Source of the DNA: an uncultured Lachnospiraceae bacterium | GTDB taxonomy: Bacteria; Bacillota; Clostridia; Lachnospirales; Lachnospiraceae | DNA: 20,435 bases | Direction of reading: 5' to 3' | Assembly: GCA_905236545.1 (NCBI GenBank) | Contig: CAJOQO010000217.1 | Coordinates: 1-20,435, forward strand | Shown here: positions 1 to 6,622 of the stretch, one piece after another | How the letters are laid out: each line of letters begins with the position of its first letter | How positions within the stretch are numbered: position 1 is the stretch's first letter | Notes under the pieces: generated by a model | Told to the model about the DNA's origin: nothing | The model's database searches: none | Seen by the model: only the letters and a program-made list of their open reading frames with translations | Program-made: the position numbers and the translations under genes

Positions 1-319
1 AGCAGGGCTCTCGGCGGACCAATTAGTCTGTGGTATCCAATCCACGTATAAGAGTTTGGCCAATTGCCGGGGACTCTATACAAGGCTCTTTCGAGATGCC
101 GTCATAGCCAGATAAGTGCCTGGCCAAGGGTGAACGTTTGTTTGTTTCAGAATTTACTCTTGACAAGAGGTCACTTCATAAGAGTTATGTCTTTTTTTTC
201 ATATCATGTTTTACTGTAAGCCGGAAGTCTGTTAGAATAGCAGAAACGATAGTGTCATCACTCTGAGACAGATACCGGTATTCGGGGTGGCAGTGAGTAA
301 CATGTAAGGAGGAGAAGCA
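1..319. other. Gene-free leader region
   Basis: This 319-base stretch precedes the first gene and is more A/T-rich than the genes after it, with an 8-base T run at about 192-199. A frame on the + strand is open from base 2 to a TAA at 113-115, so the 3' tail of a gene lying off the window edge is possible, but its roughly 37 residues match nothing I recognise and the opposite strand is also open over much of the same bases. I see no tRNA, riboswitch core or transposase remnant. The only feature I can name is the candidate promoter at 210-238. Confidence 0.5.
210..238 (+). promoter_or_regulatory. Candidate sigma-A promoter of the lipoprotein gene
   Basis: A -35-like TTTACT at 210-215 and a -10-like TAGAAT at 233-238 are separated by 17 bases. 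Transcription would begin near 245 and leave a 5' leader of about 75 bases before the AAGGAGGAG ribosome binding site at 306-314. A perfect TTGACA at 160-165 lies further upstream, but no good -10 box sits at the right distance from it. Confidence 0.45.
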
Positions 320-1108
320 ATGAGAAAAAGTATGGTGATTCTGGCGGCCGGAGTGTGTGCTGCAGCGTTGGCTACGGGCTGCAGCTCCAATGTAAAGGAG
401 ACAGAAAAGCCGGCGGAGCAGCAGACTGCGGTTCAGGATGCAGGATCGGAAGCAGCTGCGGATGAGACGGAAGTGCAGGTACAGGCGGCCGATGAGACGG
501 AAGCGCAGGTACAGGCAGCCGTTGAGACGGAAGCACAGGTGCAGGCAGATACGGAGGCGGAAGCACAGGTGCAGGCTGCGGATGAGACGGAAGCTCCCTC
601 TGAAACAGAAGCGATGAACGTCACCCTGACATTCGCTCAGCCGGAGTCTGAAGATGCGGCCGGTACGGATTCCGGGGATCTGTTTGCGGCAGACGCGGAG
701 ACTGAGCTGTCGGCAGCAGCTGAGACGGAAGCAGAAGCTCTGGAAGCGGTATCCGGCGAGACGGAGGCTGAAACGGAAGCCGAAACAGAATCGGAAACTG
801 AAAAAGGCATTCTGAACCAGCTGGCCGGAGCGGCCTACACTCTGGCGGGAGCGCTGGATGAGGCGGTAGGACCGGGAAGCGAATTCGCTGATGAGGTTCA
901 GGAGCTGAAGGGTTCGCTGGTTGAGAAGAAGGATGAGCTGAAAGCGAAGAAGGAGCAGGCGGCCGGGATCATCGAGGAGATTAAGGAAGATGCCTCAAAG
1001 AAGCTCGATACGCTTCCGGATACCCTTACAGAAAAAGGGAAGGACCTGTCGGATTACCTGATCGGGAAGCTCGGCGGCCTTCTGGCGGAAGAGGCTCAGA
1101 CAGAATAA
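320..1108 (+). CDS. Repeat-rich acidic lipoprotein of unknown function
   Basis: The protein has 262 residues. It starts with a charged n-region (MRKS) and a hydrophobic core, then reaches a lipobox-like LATGC with Cys21, so a membrane-anchored exported lipoprotein is likely. Residues 47-92 are decapeptide repeats of the type ADETEAQVQA, five in register. Further Glu/Thr-rich runs (ETEAETEAETE) continue to about residue 160. The C-terminal third, about 163-255, looks mostly alpha-helical, with amphipathic Lys/Glu heptad-like stretches at 195-235. No catalytic motif is visible, so the repeats may be a flexible stalk presenting the helical tail outside the membrane. The ATG at 320 follows an AAGGAGGAG Shine-Dalgarno at good spacing. 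The gene is followed closely by the mgtC-like gene (55 bases, no terminator seen), so co-transcription is likely. I do not recognise the family. Confidence 0.8.
   Translation: MRKSMVILAAGVCAAALATGCSSNVKETEKPAEQQTAVQDAGSEAAADETEVQVQAADETEAQVQAAVETEAQVQADTEAEAQVQAADETEAPSETEAMNVTLTFAQPESEDAAGTDSGDLFAADAETELSAAAETEAEALEAVSGETEAETEAETESETEKGILNQLAGAAYTLAGALDEAVGPGSEFADEVQELKGSLVEKKDELKAKKEQAAGIIEEIKEDASKKLDTLPDTLTEKGKDLSDYLIGKLGGLLAEEAQTE
458..595 (+). repeat. In-frame 30-bp tandem repeats in lipoprotein gene
   Basis: About four and a half copies of a 30-base unit encode ADETEVQVQA, ADETEAQVQA, AVETEAQVQA, DTEAEAQVQA and a truncated ADETEA. The exact multiple of three keeps the frame open, so copy number could change by slippage or recombination without breaking the protein. 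Confidence 0.9.
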
Positions 1109-1163
1109 GGAACCGGATGCCGGCACGGGATATGGATGAGACGGGCGTTTGAGGGGTACTGAC

Positions 1164-1829
1164 ATGAAGATGATACCTTTTGAAGTTTCAGAGATTCTGA
1201 GACTTGCGCTTGCGCTTGCTGCCGGCGGGATCATCGGATTCGACAGAAGTGCAAAGGGCTTTGACGCTGGTTTCAGGACGCATATTATTGTGTGTGTCTC
1301 TTCCTGCGCGATTATGCTGGCGAATCTCCACCTGTTTGCGACGCTTGGGGCGGGAGACCCGACCCGTATGCCTGCGCAGGTGATCAGTGGAGTCGGCTTT
1401 CTGGGCGCGGGCTGCATCCTGGTCACGAGCCAGAGAAGGATCAAAGGCGTGACAACGGCAGCAGGACTGTGGGCCGCCGCGTGTCTCGGACTGGTGATCG
1501 GCGCGGGAGACTATCCTGTAGCCATCATTGCGGTGATGGTGGTATATCTTTCCCTTACCATCTTCCGTTATGTGGATGAGCAGGTAATCAGAAAGAAAAA
1601 GCGTCACCGCTATTATGTAGATCTGGACTCGTCCCGCGCATTGAGCAGATTTATGGAATTCCTGAAGGGCAGGGGGATCAGGGTTACGGATCTGGAGGTG
1701 CTGAGCCAGAAGAATGGCGAAGGCGTCGTGGTTACCCTTACTTTACGATTGAAACAGCCGTGCCTTGCGCAGAATCTCCTGCCTGAGTTTGAAAAACAGG
1801 AAGGCGTGGTGTATATCACGGATCTCTGA
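1164..1829 (+). CDS. MgtC/SapB family membrane protein
   Basis: This 221-residue integral membrane protein belongs to the MgtC/SapB family, whose members are tied to magnesium homeostasis, acid stress and survival in hosts; the exact activity is unsettled. Family hallmarks are the early glycine-rich helix with GGIIGFDR, the AGFRTH motif, QVISGVGFLGAGCI and the IKGVTTAAGLW segment, followed by further hydrophobic helices ending near residue 135. The C-terminal 75 residues, after the basic RKKKRHR, form a soluble ACT-like domain as in longer MgtC proteins. The usual Glu-Arg pair after the first glycines reads Asp-Arg here. I chose ATG 1164 because GAGGGG at 1151-1156 sits 7 bases upstream; a TTG at 1149 would add five residues but has no such site. 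It lies behind the lipoprotein gene and ends at a strong terminator. Confidence 0.88.
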   Translation: MKMIPFEVSEILRLALALAAGGIIGFDRSAKGFDAGFRTHIIVCVSSCAIMLANLHLFATLGAGDPTRMPAQVISGVGFLGAGCILVTSQRRIKGVTTAAGLWAAACLGLVIGAGDYPVAIIAVMVVYLSLTIFRYVDEQVIRKKKRHRYYVDLDSSRALSRFMEFLKGRGIRVTDLEVLSQKNGEGVVVTLTLRLKQPCLAQNLLPEFEKQEGVVYITDL

Positions 1830-1873
1830 ACGGCCCGAAGCACCGGCATGCGGCGGAATGGATCCCTTTTCAT

Positions 1874-1909
1874 AAAACGACATCTGCAGATGGCAGCAGA
1901 TGTCGTTTT
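1874..1909. terminator. Bidirectional intrinsic terminator
   Basis: A perfect 14-bp stem (1874-1887 with 1896-1909, AAAACGACATCTGC and its complement) closes an 8-base loop. The stem itself begins with AAAA and ends with TTTT, so it can act in both directions. It closes the lipoprotein-mgtC unit. Confidence 0.85.
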
Positions 1910-1959
1910 GCTACAGTAACACGAAAAGACCTGTGGGCGAAGCGTTTCCCAAAAGATCT

Positions 1960-1990
1960 TTGAGCGCTGCAGCGCTTCCTGTGTTATACT
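1960..1990 (+). promoter_or_regulatory. Candidate extended -10 promoter of hydrolase unit
   Basis: TATACT at 1985-1990 is preceded by TG plus one base (1982-1984), an extended -10 element. A partial -35, TTGAGC at 1960-1965, lies 19 bases upstream, a long spacer that an extended -10 can tolerate. It would drive the nicotinamidase and S41 peptidase genes with a leader of about 175 bases containing a copy of the dispersed palindrome. The rest of the 344-base gap between 1829 and 2174 holds only the terminator, this promoter and that repeat. Confidence 0.5.
1963..1976. promoter_or_regulatory. Perfect 14-bp palindrome, candidate operator
   Basis: AGCGCTGCAGCGCT is its own reverse complement over all 14 bases. 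It lies between the candidate -35 and -10 boxes, where a bound dimeric repressor would block RNA polymerase. No regulator gene is nearby, so the binding protein is unknown, and a chance palindrome in GC-rich DNA cannot be excluded. Confidence 0.4.
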
Positions 1991-2092
1991 GAGCCATATT
2001 CAGGCAGAGCTGCGTGGATGAGCAGTGAAAAGCCATATGGCGTATGGGAGATCAGGATCTCATCCGTACGGCAGGGCAGGAAAGGCAAAAGG

Positions 2093-2153
2093 AACGATTC
2101 AGAACCCCCATTGCTCAGAACATTTCGTGTTCCAGTGAGTGCTGAATCATTAC
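2093..2153 (+). repeat. Dispersed palindrome copy A
   Basis: The left arm begins AACGATTCAGAACCCCC and continues into TTGCTCAGAACA; the right arm ends GTGCTGAATCATTAC. The outer arms pair (GATTCAG with CTGAATC), and an inner hairpin forms from GAACA and TGTTC around TTTCG. The same arms recur at 4579, 6462, 7568 and 9254. The right end lies 20 bases before the hydrolase start codon, so the structure would be in the 5' leader of the mRNA. Confidence 0.8.
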
Positions 2154-2173
2154 AGGCAAAGAGGAAAGAAAAG

Positions 2174-2704
2174 ATGCGGAAGATTCTGATTGTAATCGAT
2201 ATGCAGAATGACTTTATCGACGCGGCGCTGGGGACGAAGGAGGCGGTGTCGATCGTGGATGCCGTCCGGGAGAAGATCCTGACCTATCCGGCGCAGGATG
2301 TGATCGCGACGATGGATACCCACGGCGAAGACTATCTGAAAACGCAGGAAGGGAAGTATCTTCCGGTTCCGCATTGTATCAAAGGATCAGATGGCTGGCA
2401 GATCCGTCCGGAGATTGCGCGGCTTCTGACAGGAGCGAAGATCTATGAGAAGCCGGCCTTTGGCAGCACCGCCCTTGCAGCGGACCTGAAAGCCCTGTCG
2501 GAGAAAGAAGAGATCGAGCTGGAGCTGGTGGGACTGTGCACGGATATCTGTGTGGTCTCCAACGCGCTGCTCCTGAAGGCTGCGATGCCGGAGGTAAAGA
2601 TCAGTGTTGACGCAGCCTGCTGCGCGGGAGTGACGCCGGACAGGCATCTCGCGGCGCTGGAAACCATGCGCTCCTGCCAGATTCAGGTGCTGAACGCGGA
2701 ATGA
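2174..2704 (+). CDS. pncA: Nicotinamidase-type cysteine hydrolase
   Basis: This 176-residue cytosolic protein of the isochorismatase-like hydrolase superfamily probably deamidates nicotinamide to nicotinic acid in NAD salvage. The catalytic triad is visible as Asp9 (VIDMQNDF), Lys93 (EKPAFGS) and Cys126 (GLCTDICVVSNA). Metal ligands characteristic of nicotinamidases are Asp48 and His50 (MDTHGEDY) and His67 (PVPHC), with the D-x-H-x16-H spacing of the family. This separates it from isochorismatases, which lack the metal site. I start at ATG 2174, after AGGAAAG, since residue 1 then begins the usual MRKILIVIDMQNDF strand; an upstream in-frame ATG at 2018 would translate through the palindromic repeat. 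The S41 peptidase gene starts 29 bases downstream, suggesting one transcript. A related amidase substrate remains possible. Confidence 0.82.
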   Translation: MRKILIVIDMQNDFIDAALGTKEAVSIVDAVREKILTYPAQDVIATMDTHGEDYLKTQEGKYLPVPHCIKGSDGWQIRPEIARLLTGAKIYEKPAFGSTALAADLKALSEKEEIELELVGLCTDICVVSNALLLKAAMPEVKISVDAACCAGVTPDRHLAALETMRSCQIQVLNAE

Positions 2705-2733
2705 TCCGCAGTCGGGAATGAAAGGCGGAAAAG

Positions 2734-4572
2734 ATGAGGTTTACCGGAAAACAAACCACGGCAGTTCTTCTATCGGCGGCTGTGCTGATGTCGGCGCTTC
2801 CGGCCGCGGTCTATGGTGAAGCAGATCCGGAGACGGAATTCCTGGCTTCGGAGGAGGGCCCTGCCGGGGTTGAGGCGTATGGGACGCAGATGGAAGAAGA
2901 TGCCGAAAGCGCGACTTATGAGGAAAAGGCACTCACGGTCTATCTGGGCGATATGGAAGCCGGCGTGGAGGTTCCGTTTTATTTTATCAATGATGTGACG
3001 GATCTTCCCTATATGAACCTGAGTGACTGGATCGACCTGGCGGAGACCATGTATCAGAATGGGGCAGATGGATATGATCTGGAGCTTGAGGCAGACGGAC
3101 CTGCGGTGATGCTGACCAGGGAGAATGGTTATTCCATGCTGGTCGACTTTTCGGATCGGACCATCCGCTTCGAGGATTACGATGCGTTCATTCATCTGTC
3201 GGATGACAGCTCTCTGCTGGATGAGGTATCTGATATTTATGTGTCGGAGGAAGGGGATCCGATTCTGATCGAAAAGATCCAGAAAGGCTCCTTTGACCGG
3301 TATGGAAAGGAGGTCGAGCTGAATCTGGCGGACTATCAGATCGATCTTTACTGGTCTGAAGAGGATGGAATCTATCTGGTGCCGCTCCAGACCCTGTCAG
3401 ACTTTCTGGTTTCTCCTGCCATCATGAGCAGTTTCTTCTACAATGGGGATGCGGTATTTGTGGGAGATTCGGATCTGCTTGGCCTGAACGACGATGAACT
3501 GACCCCGATGGGGGAGGCCCTGTATTCGGCTCCTTCGGGGAAGATGAGTGAGGAGCTTGCCTGGTACAGCTACTGTGAGCTGTGCCTGGCGCTGGATCAT
3601 CTGTATGGTCTGAAGGAGATTCACGATATCAGCAGCTTTGACCGTGTCTTTTCCGAGACAGGCTACAAGGAGGATCTGTGCAGCGCGGATCCGGATATAA
3701 AGGACGGAGCGCTGAATGATTTTATCTATTACTATCTGGATGATATGCATTCCGGGTTCGAGACCTGCTCGTACCGGACGGAGGAGCCTGTGACGGTCGG
3801 CGATGGGAGGGGCCTGTCTTCTCTCAGGGACAGTGCGATCAGTGAGCTGTATTCACAGGCAAGAGATCGGGCAGATCACCCGATCGAATCCTATGAAGAG
3901 GTGGGAAATACTGCCTATATTACCTTTGACCATTTTCTGATTCTGTGGGATCCGGAAGATTATTATGCCGGAGAGATCGAGGTGGAGAAGGATCCCTCTT
4001 CCGCGACACTGGATACCGCCGCTCTGATAACCTATGCGAATGAGCGGATCACCAGGGAAGACAGCCCGATCGAAAATGTGGTGATCGACCTGAGCCTGAA
4101 CGGCGGAGGCTTAGTGGATACAGCTGCCTTCCTGGTGCCCTGGTATCTCGGGGAGGCTTCCATCAGTATCAGAAGCTCTCTGACCGGTGCGATTTCAACC
4201 GGAACATACCGCTCCGATATCAATCTGGACCGCGTGTTTGATGAGAAGGATATGCTGCAGGATAAGCGCCTGTTCTGTATGATCAGCCCCGACACCTTTT
4301 CCTGCGGGAATCTGGTCACGGGGATGTTCAGGGCTTCCGGACGGGTGACTCTCCTGGGGCAGGAATCCGGGGGCGGGAGCTGTTTTGTGCTGCCGATGTC
4401 CACGGCATACGGATCGATCTTCACGATCTCGTCTCCGAGAAGGATGTCTTATCTGAAGAATGGCTCCTATTATGATACGGATACCGGTTTCCAGCCTGAC
4501 GTCGTGATCGTGAAGCCTGAAAACTTCTACGACAGAGAGGCTCTGACAGAGTATATCAATCATTTGTTTTAA
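2734..4572 (+). CDS. Secreted S41 family peptidase
   Basis: The protein has 612 residues with an N-terminal signal peptide (MRFTGKQ, hydrophobic to about residue 25, likely cleaved after VYG or nearby). Residues 30-65 are an acidic linker. Residues 66-250 form an accessory region I cannot assign. The S41 (tail-specific protease-like) domain covers about 270-612. It has the YYLDDMHSGF motif near 334-342, the strand VVIDLSLNGGG near 449-459, and SPDTFSCGN at 518-526, where Ser523 aligns with the family nucleophile. LGQESGGGSC follows at 541-550. The Lys found in bacterial CtpA-type enzymes after the glycine stretch is not evident, so the active site may be Ser/His based as in tricorn-type members; that is inference. 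No PDZ domain is obvious. It likely acts outside the membrane on unknown proteins. It follows the hydrolase gene by 29 bases. Confidence 0.82.
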   Translation: MRFTGKQTTAVLLSAAVLMSALPAAVYGEADPETEFLASEEGPAGVEAYGTQMEEDAESATYEEKALTVYLGDMEAGVEVPFYFINDVTDLPYMNLSDWIDLAETMYQNGADGYDLELEADGPAVMLTRENGYSMLVDFSDRTIRFEDYDAFIHLSDDSSLLDEVSDIYVSEEGDPILIEKIQKGSFDRYGKEVELNLADYQIDLYWSEEDGIYLVPLQTLSDFLVSPAIMSSFFYNGDAVFVGDSDLLGLNDDELTPMGEALYSAPSGKMSEELAWYSYCELCLALDHLYGLKEIHDISSFDRVFSETGYKEDLCSADPDIKDGALNDFIYYYLDDMHSGFETCSYRTEEPVTVGDGRGLSSLRDSAISELYSQARDRADHPIESYEEVGNTAYITFDHFLILWDPEDYYAGEIEVEKDPSSATLDTAALITYANERITREDSPIENVVIDLSLNGGGLVDTAAFLVPWYLGEASISIRSSLTGAISTGTYRSDINLDRVFDEKDMLQDKRLFCMISPDTFSCGNLVTGMFRASGRVTLLGQESGGGSCFVLPMSTAYGSIFTISSPRRMSYLKNGSYYDTDTGFQPDVVIVKPENFYDREALTEYINHLF

Positions 4573-4578
4573 GGAACC

Positions 4579-4650
4579 GCTCAGATCCGTCAGATCAGCA
4601 GGCTTATCTGACTGGATCATGAGCAATTCCAGGGGGTGCTGAATCATTAC
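4579..4650 (+). repeat. Dispersed palindrome copy C (diverged)
   Basis: The right part reads GAGCAATTCC then AGGGGGTGCTGAATCATTAC, matching copies A and B at the terminal 15 bases. The left part, 4579-4595, pairs with 4606-4624 (GATCCGTCAGAT against ATCTGACTGGATC, one bulged base) around a 10-base loop, so the inner hairpin is kept although its sequence differs from the other copies. It fills most of the 105-base gap between the S41 and metN genes and ends 27 bases before the metN start. It may double as a weak terminator, but no T run follows it. Confidence 0.65.
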
Positions 4651-4677
4651 AAAACCGCAGGAAGGATCAGAACAGCA

Positions 4678-5697
4678 ATGAGCGAAATTGAAGTCCGGCA
4701 TCTGTCGAAGACATTTACGCAGAAGGATCTGAAGGTTGATGCGCTGAGCGATATTAATATCAGCATAGAGAAGGGGGATGTGTACGGCATCATCGGCATG
4801 TCCGGCGCGGGAAAGTCTACCCTGGTCCGGTGCCTGAACTATCTGGAACGGCCGACGGACGGCCAGGTGATCGTGAGCGGCCAGGAGCTGGGCGCGCTCA
4901 GCGAACAGGAGCTCAGACAGGCCCGCATGAAGATCGCGATGATCTTTCAGTCATTCAACCTGCTTCAGCAGAAGAACGCGGTCGATAATATCTCTTTCCC
5001 GCTCCGGATCCAGGGGATGCCGAAGAAGGAAGCAAGAGTACGGGCGAAGGAGCTGCTGAAAACGGTCGGTCTTGCCGACAAGGCGAAGAGCTATCCCAGC
5101 CAGCTGTCGGGCGGACAGCAGCAGAGAGTGGCCATCGCGAGGGCGCTCGCCTGCGATCCGAACATCCTTTTGTGCGATGAGGCGACCAGCGCGCTCGATC
5201 CGCAGACGACGGATCAGATCCTTCAGCTGATTCGGGAGATCAATGAGTCCATGGGGCTCACGATCGTGATTATCACGCATCAGATGGCCGTGATTCAGAA
5301 GGTCTGCAACCGTGTCGCGATCATAGAGAACGGACATCTGGTTGAGGAAGGAAAGGTTTCGGATATTTTCGCGCATCCCAGGTCCCGCGCCGCGAAGGAG
5401 CTGATCATGCGCGATGTCCATGAAAACTTCGTTATCCCCGAAACGGTCGATGAGATCACGGAGGGCAAGAAGATCCGGATCGTGTTCACGGCGAATTCGG
5501 CGTTTGAGCCGGTTGTATCCAACATGATCCTGAAGTTCGGCCAGCCGGTGAATATCCTGAGGGCCAACACCAGAAATGTGGGCGGCGTCGCAAAGGGAGA
5601 TATGATCCTTCAGCTGCCGGTTGACCGGGAGACGAGGCTTCAGATGGAAGATTATCTGAAGGAGAGGGGACTTGAAGTCGAGGAGGTGAATAACTGA
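4678..5697 (+). CDS. metN: Methionine ABC importer ATP-binding protein MetN
   Basis: This 339-residue ATPase powers the MetNIQ methionine importer. Its nucleotide-binding domain has Walker A GMSGAGKST (40-48), the Q-loop FQSFNLLQ (90-97), signature LSGGQQQR (143-150), Walker B ILLCDEATSALD (163-174) and the switch His in IITHQ (198-202). Residues from about 265 to the end form the NIL domain, the regulatory domain that binds methionine and trans-inhibits the pump; it distinguishes MetN from other polar amino acid importers. I start at ATG 4678, where MSEIEVRHLSKTF aligns with the family start and AGGAAGG lies about 12 bases upstream; a frame extension to 4636 runs into the palindromic repeat. 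Its TGA overlaps the metI ATG by one base, so translation is coupled. Confidence 0.95.
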   Translation: MSEIEVRHLSKTFTQKDLKVDALSDINISIEKGDVYGIIGMSGAGKSTLVRCLNYLERPTDGQVIVSGQELGALSEQELRQARMKIAMIFQSFNLLQQKNAVDNISFPLRIQGMPKKEARVRAKELLKTVGLADKAKSYPSQLSGGQQQRVAIARALACDPNILLCDEATSALDPQTTDQILQLIREINESMGLTIVIITHQMAVIQKVCNRVAIIENGHLVEEGKVSDIFAHPRSRAAKELIMRDVHENFVIPETVDEITEGKKIRIVFTANSAFEPVVSNMILKFGQPVNILRANTRNVGGVAKGDMILQLPVDRETRLQMEDYLKERGLEVEEVNN

Positions 5698-6353
5698 TGA
5701 ACAGCCAGACCGCACAGCTGCTTCTCAACGGATTGCTTGAGACGGTCTATATGACGCTGGTCTCCACGCTGATCGGATACGCGATCGGGCTTCCGGTGGG
5801 GATTCTCCTGACCGTGACCGACAAGGAAGGGATCAGGCCAAACGCGCTGGTTTACAGAATCGTGGATGTGATTATCAATATCATGCGCAGCATTCCGTTC
5901 CTGATCCTGCTGATCCTGCTGATTCCGTTTACCAGATTTCTGGTGGGGAAGAGCTATGGAACCACGGCGACCATTGTTCCGCTGGTTGTATCCGCCGCTC
6001 CCTACATTGCCAGAATGGTGGAATCCTCCCTGAAGGAGGTGGATGCCGGCGTGATCGAAGCGGCCCGCTCCATGGGAGCGAGCAACGCGGCCATCGTGTT
6101 CCGCGTTCTTCTGGTCGAGGCGAAGACCTCCCTGATTGTCGGCGCGACCATTACCCTCGGAACGATCCTCGGATACTCGGCGATGGCGGGAACCGTAGCG
6201 GGCGGCGGCCTGGGCGATATCGCGATTCAGTACGGCTACTACCGCTGGAAGACCGATATCATGCTGATCACGGTAGCGCTGCTGGTGGTTCTGTTCCAGA
6301 TCTTCCAGATGATCGGAATGAAGCTGGCAAGCGCCCTGGATCACAGGAAGTGA
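5697..6353 (+). CDS. metI: Methionine ABC importer permease MetI
   Basis: This 218-residue membrane subunit forms the methionine channel of MetNIQ. About five hydrophobic helices are visible (around 15-40, 53-80, 88-105, 145-170 and 187-208). The coupling-helix EAA motif that docks on MetN reads EAARSMGASNAAIVFRV at 121-137. The length and the GGGLGDIAIQYGYYRW signature (169-184) are typical for MetI. The ATG overlaps the TGA of metN by one base, and GGAGG sits just upstream inside the end of metN. A hairpin follows the gene, and metQ lies 269 bases further on. Confidence 0.95.
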   Translation: MNSQTAQLLLNGLLETVYMTLVSTLIGYAIGLPVGILLTVTDKEGIRPNALVYRIVDVIINIMRSIPFLILLILLIPFTRFLVGKSYGTTATIVPLVVSAAPYIARMVESSLKEVDAGVIEAARSMGASNAAIVFRVLLVEAKTSLIVGATITLGTILGYSAMAGTVAGGGLGDIAIQYGYYRWKTDIMLITVALLVVLFQIFQMIGMKLASALDHRK

Positions 6354-6369
6354 TAACAGCAGATAGAAA

Positions 6370-6394
6370 CTGTTATAGGCTGAACCTGTAACAG
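6370..6394 (+). terminator. Hairpin after metI, possible weak terminator
   Basis: A 10-bp stem (CTGTTATAGG, 6370-6379, with CCTGTAACAG, 6385-6394, one G-U pair) closes a 5-base loop. The following bases contain only a short TTTT at 6402-6405 and a T run at about 6416-6422, so termination may be partial, allowing a mixture of metNI and metNIQ transcripts. Confidence 0.5.
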
Positions 6395-6432
6395 ACTATA
6401 GTTTTCCTGTACTGTTCTTTTTGGGGATGGTG

Positions 6433-6441
6433 TGGTATCAT
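6433..6441 (+). promoter_or_regulatory. Candidate extended -10 promoter of metQ
   Basis: TGGTATCAT contains a TG-N extension directly before TATCAT (6436-6441). Only a poor -35 is seen near 6413-6418. It would give metQ its own transcript, whose leader starts with palindrome copy B. I looked for a SAM (S-box) riboswitch or T-box in 6354-6622 and recognised neither. Confidence 0.4.
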
Positions 6442-6461
6442 CGGTCTCAGTTACAAAAAAC

Positions 6462-6528
6462 GTAACGATTCAGAACCACGATTGCTCAGAACACTTCGTG
6501 TTCTTCGCCAGGGGTGCTGAATGATTAC
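6462..6528 (+). repeat. Dispersed palindrome copy B (most complete)
   Basis: The copy runs from GTAACGATTCAGAAC on the left to GGTGCTGAATGATTAC on the right, and these outer arms pair. Inside, AGAACAC and GTGTTCT form a perfect 7-bp stem around a TTC loop (6489-6505). The 67-base unit is close to one full hairpin. It lies in the metQ leader, 94 bases before its start codon. Confidence 0.85.
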
Positions 6529-6622
6529 CCAAAGACAGGCCGGTCAGCTGAGGATATGCCCTGCGGGGTGCGCAGCGGTGATCAGGAAGGCTGCAGGCCA
6601 TGGATCAGGAGGAGGTTAGTTT

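Noticed and set aside
2..115. 3' tail of a gene entering from the left edge
   Set aside because: One frame is open, but the opposite strand is also open and the peptide is unrecognised; too short to support.
2018..2173. Longer N-terminus for the nicotinamidase
   Set aside because: The extra 52 residues are encoded by the promoter-proximal leader and palindrome copy A; the family start fits 2174 with a ribosome binding site.
4951..5715. 254-codon minus-strand frame opposite metN
   Set aside because: Shadow of a gene with unmistakable ABC ATPase motifs; no domain of its own.
6354..6622. SAM or T-box riboswitch upstream of metQ
   Set aside because: I looked for S-box and T-box core sequences and saw neither; the structures present are a simple hairpin and palindrome copy B.
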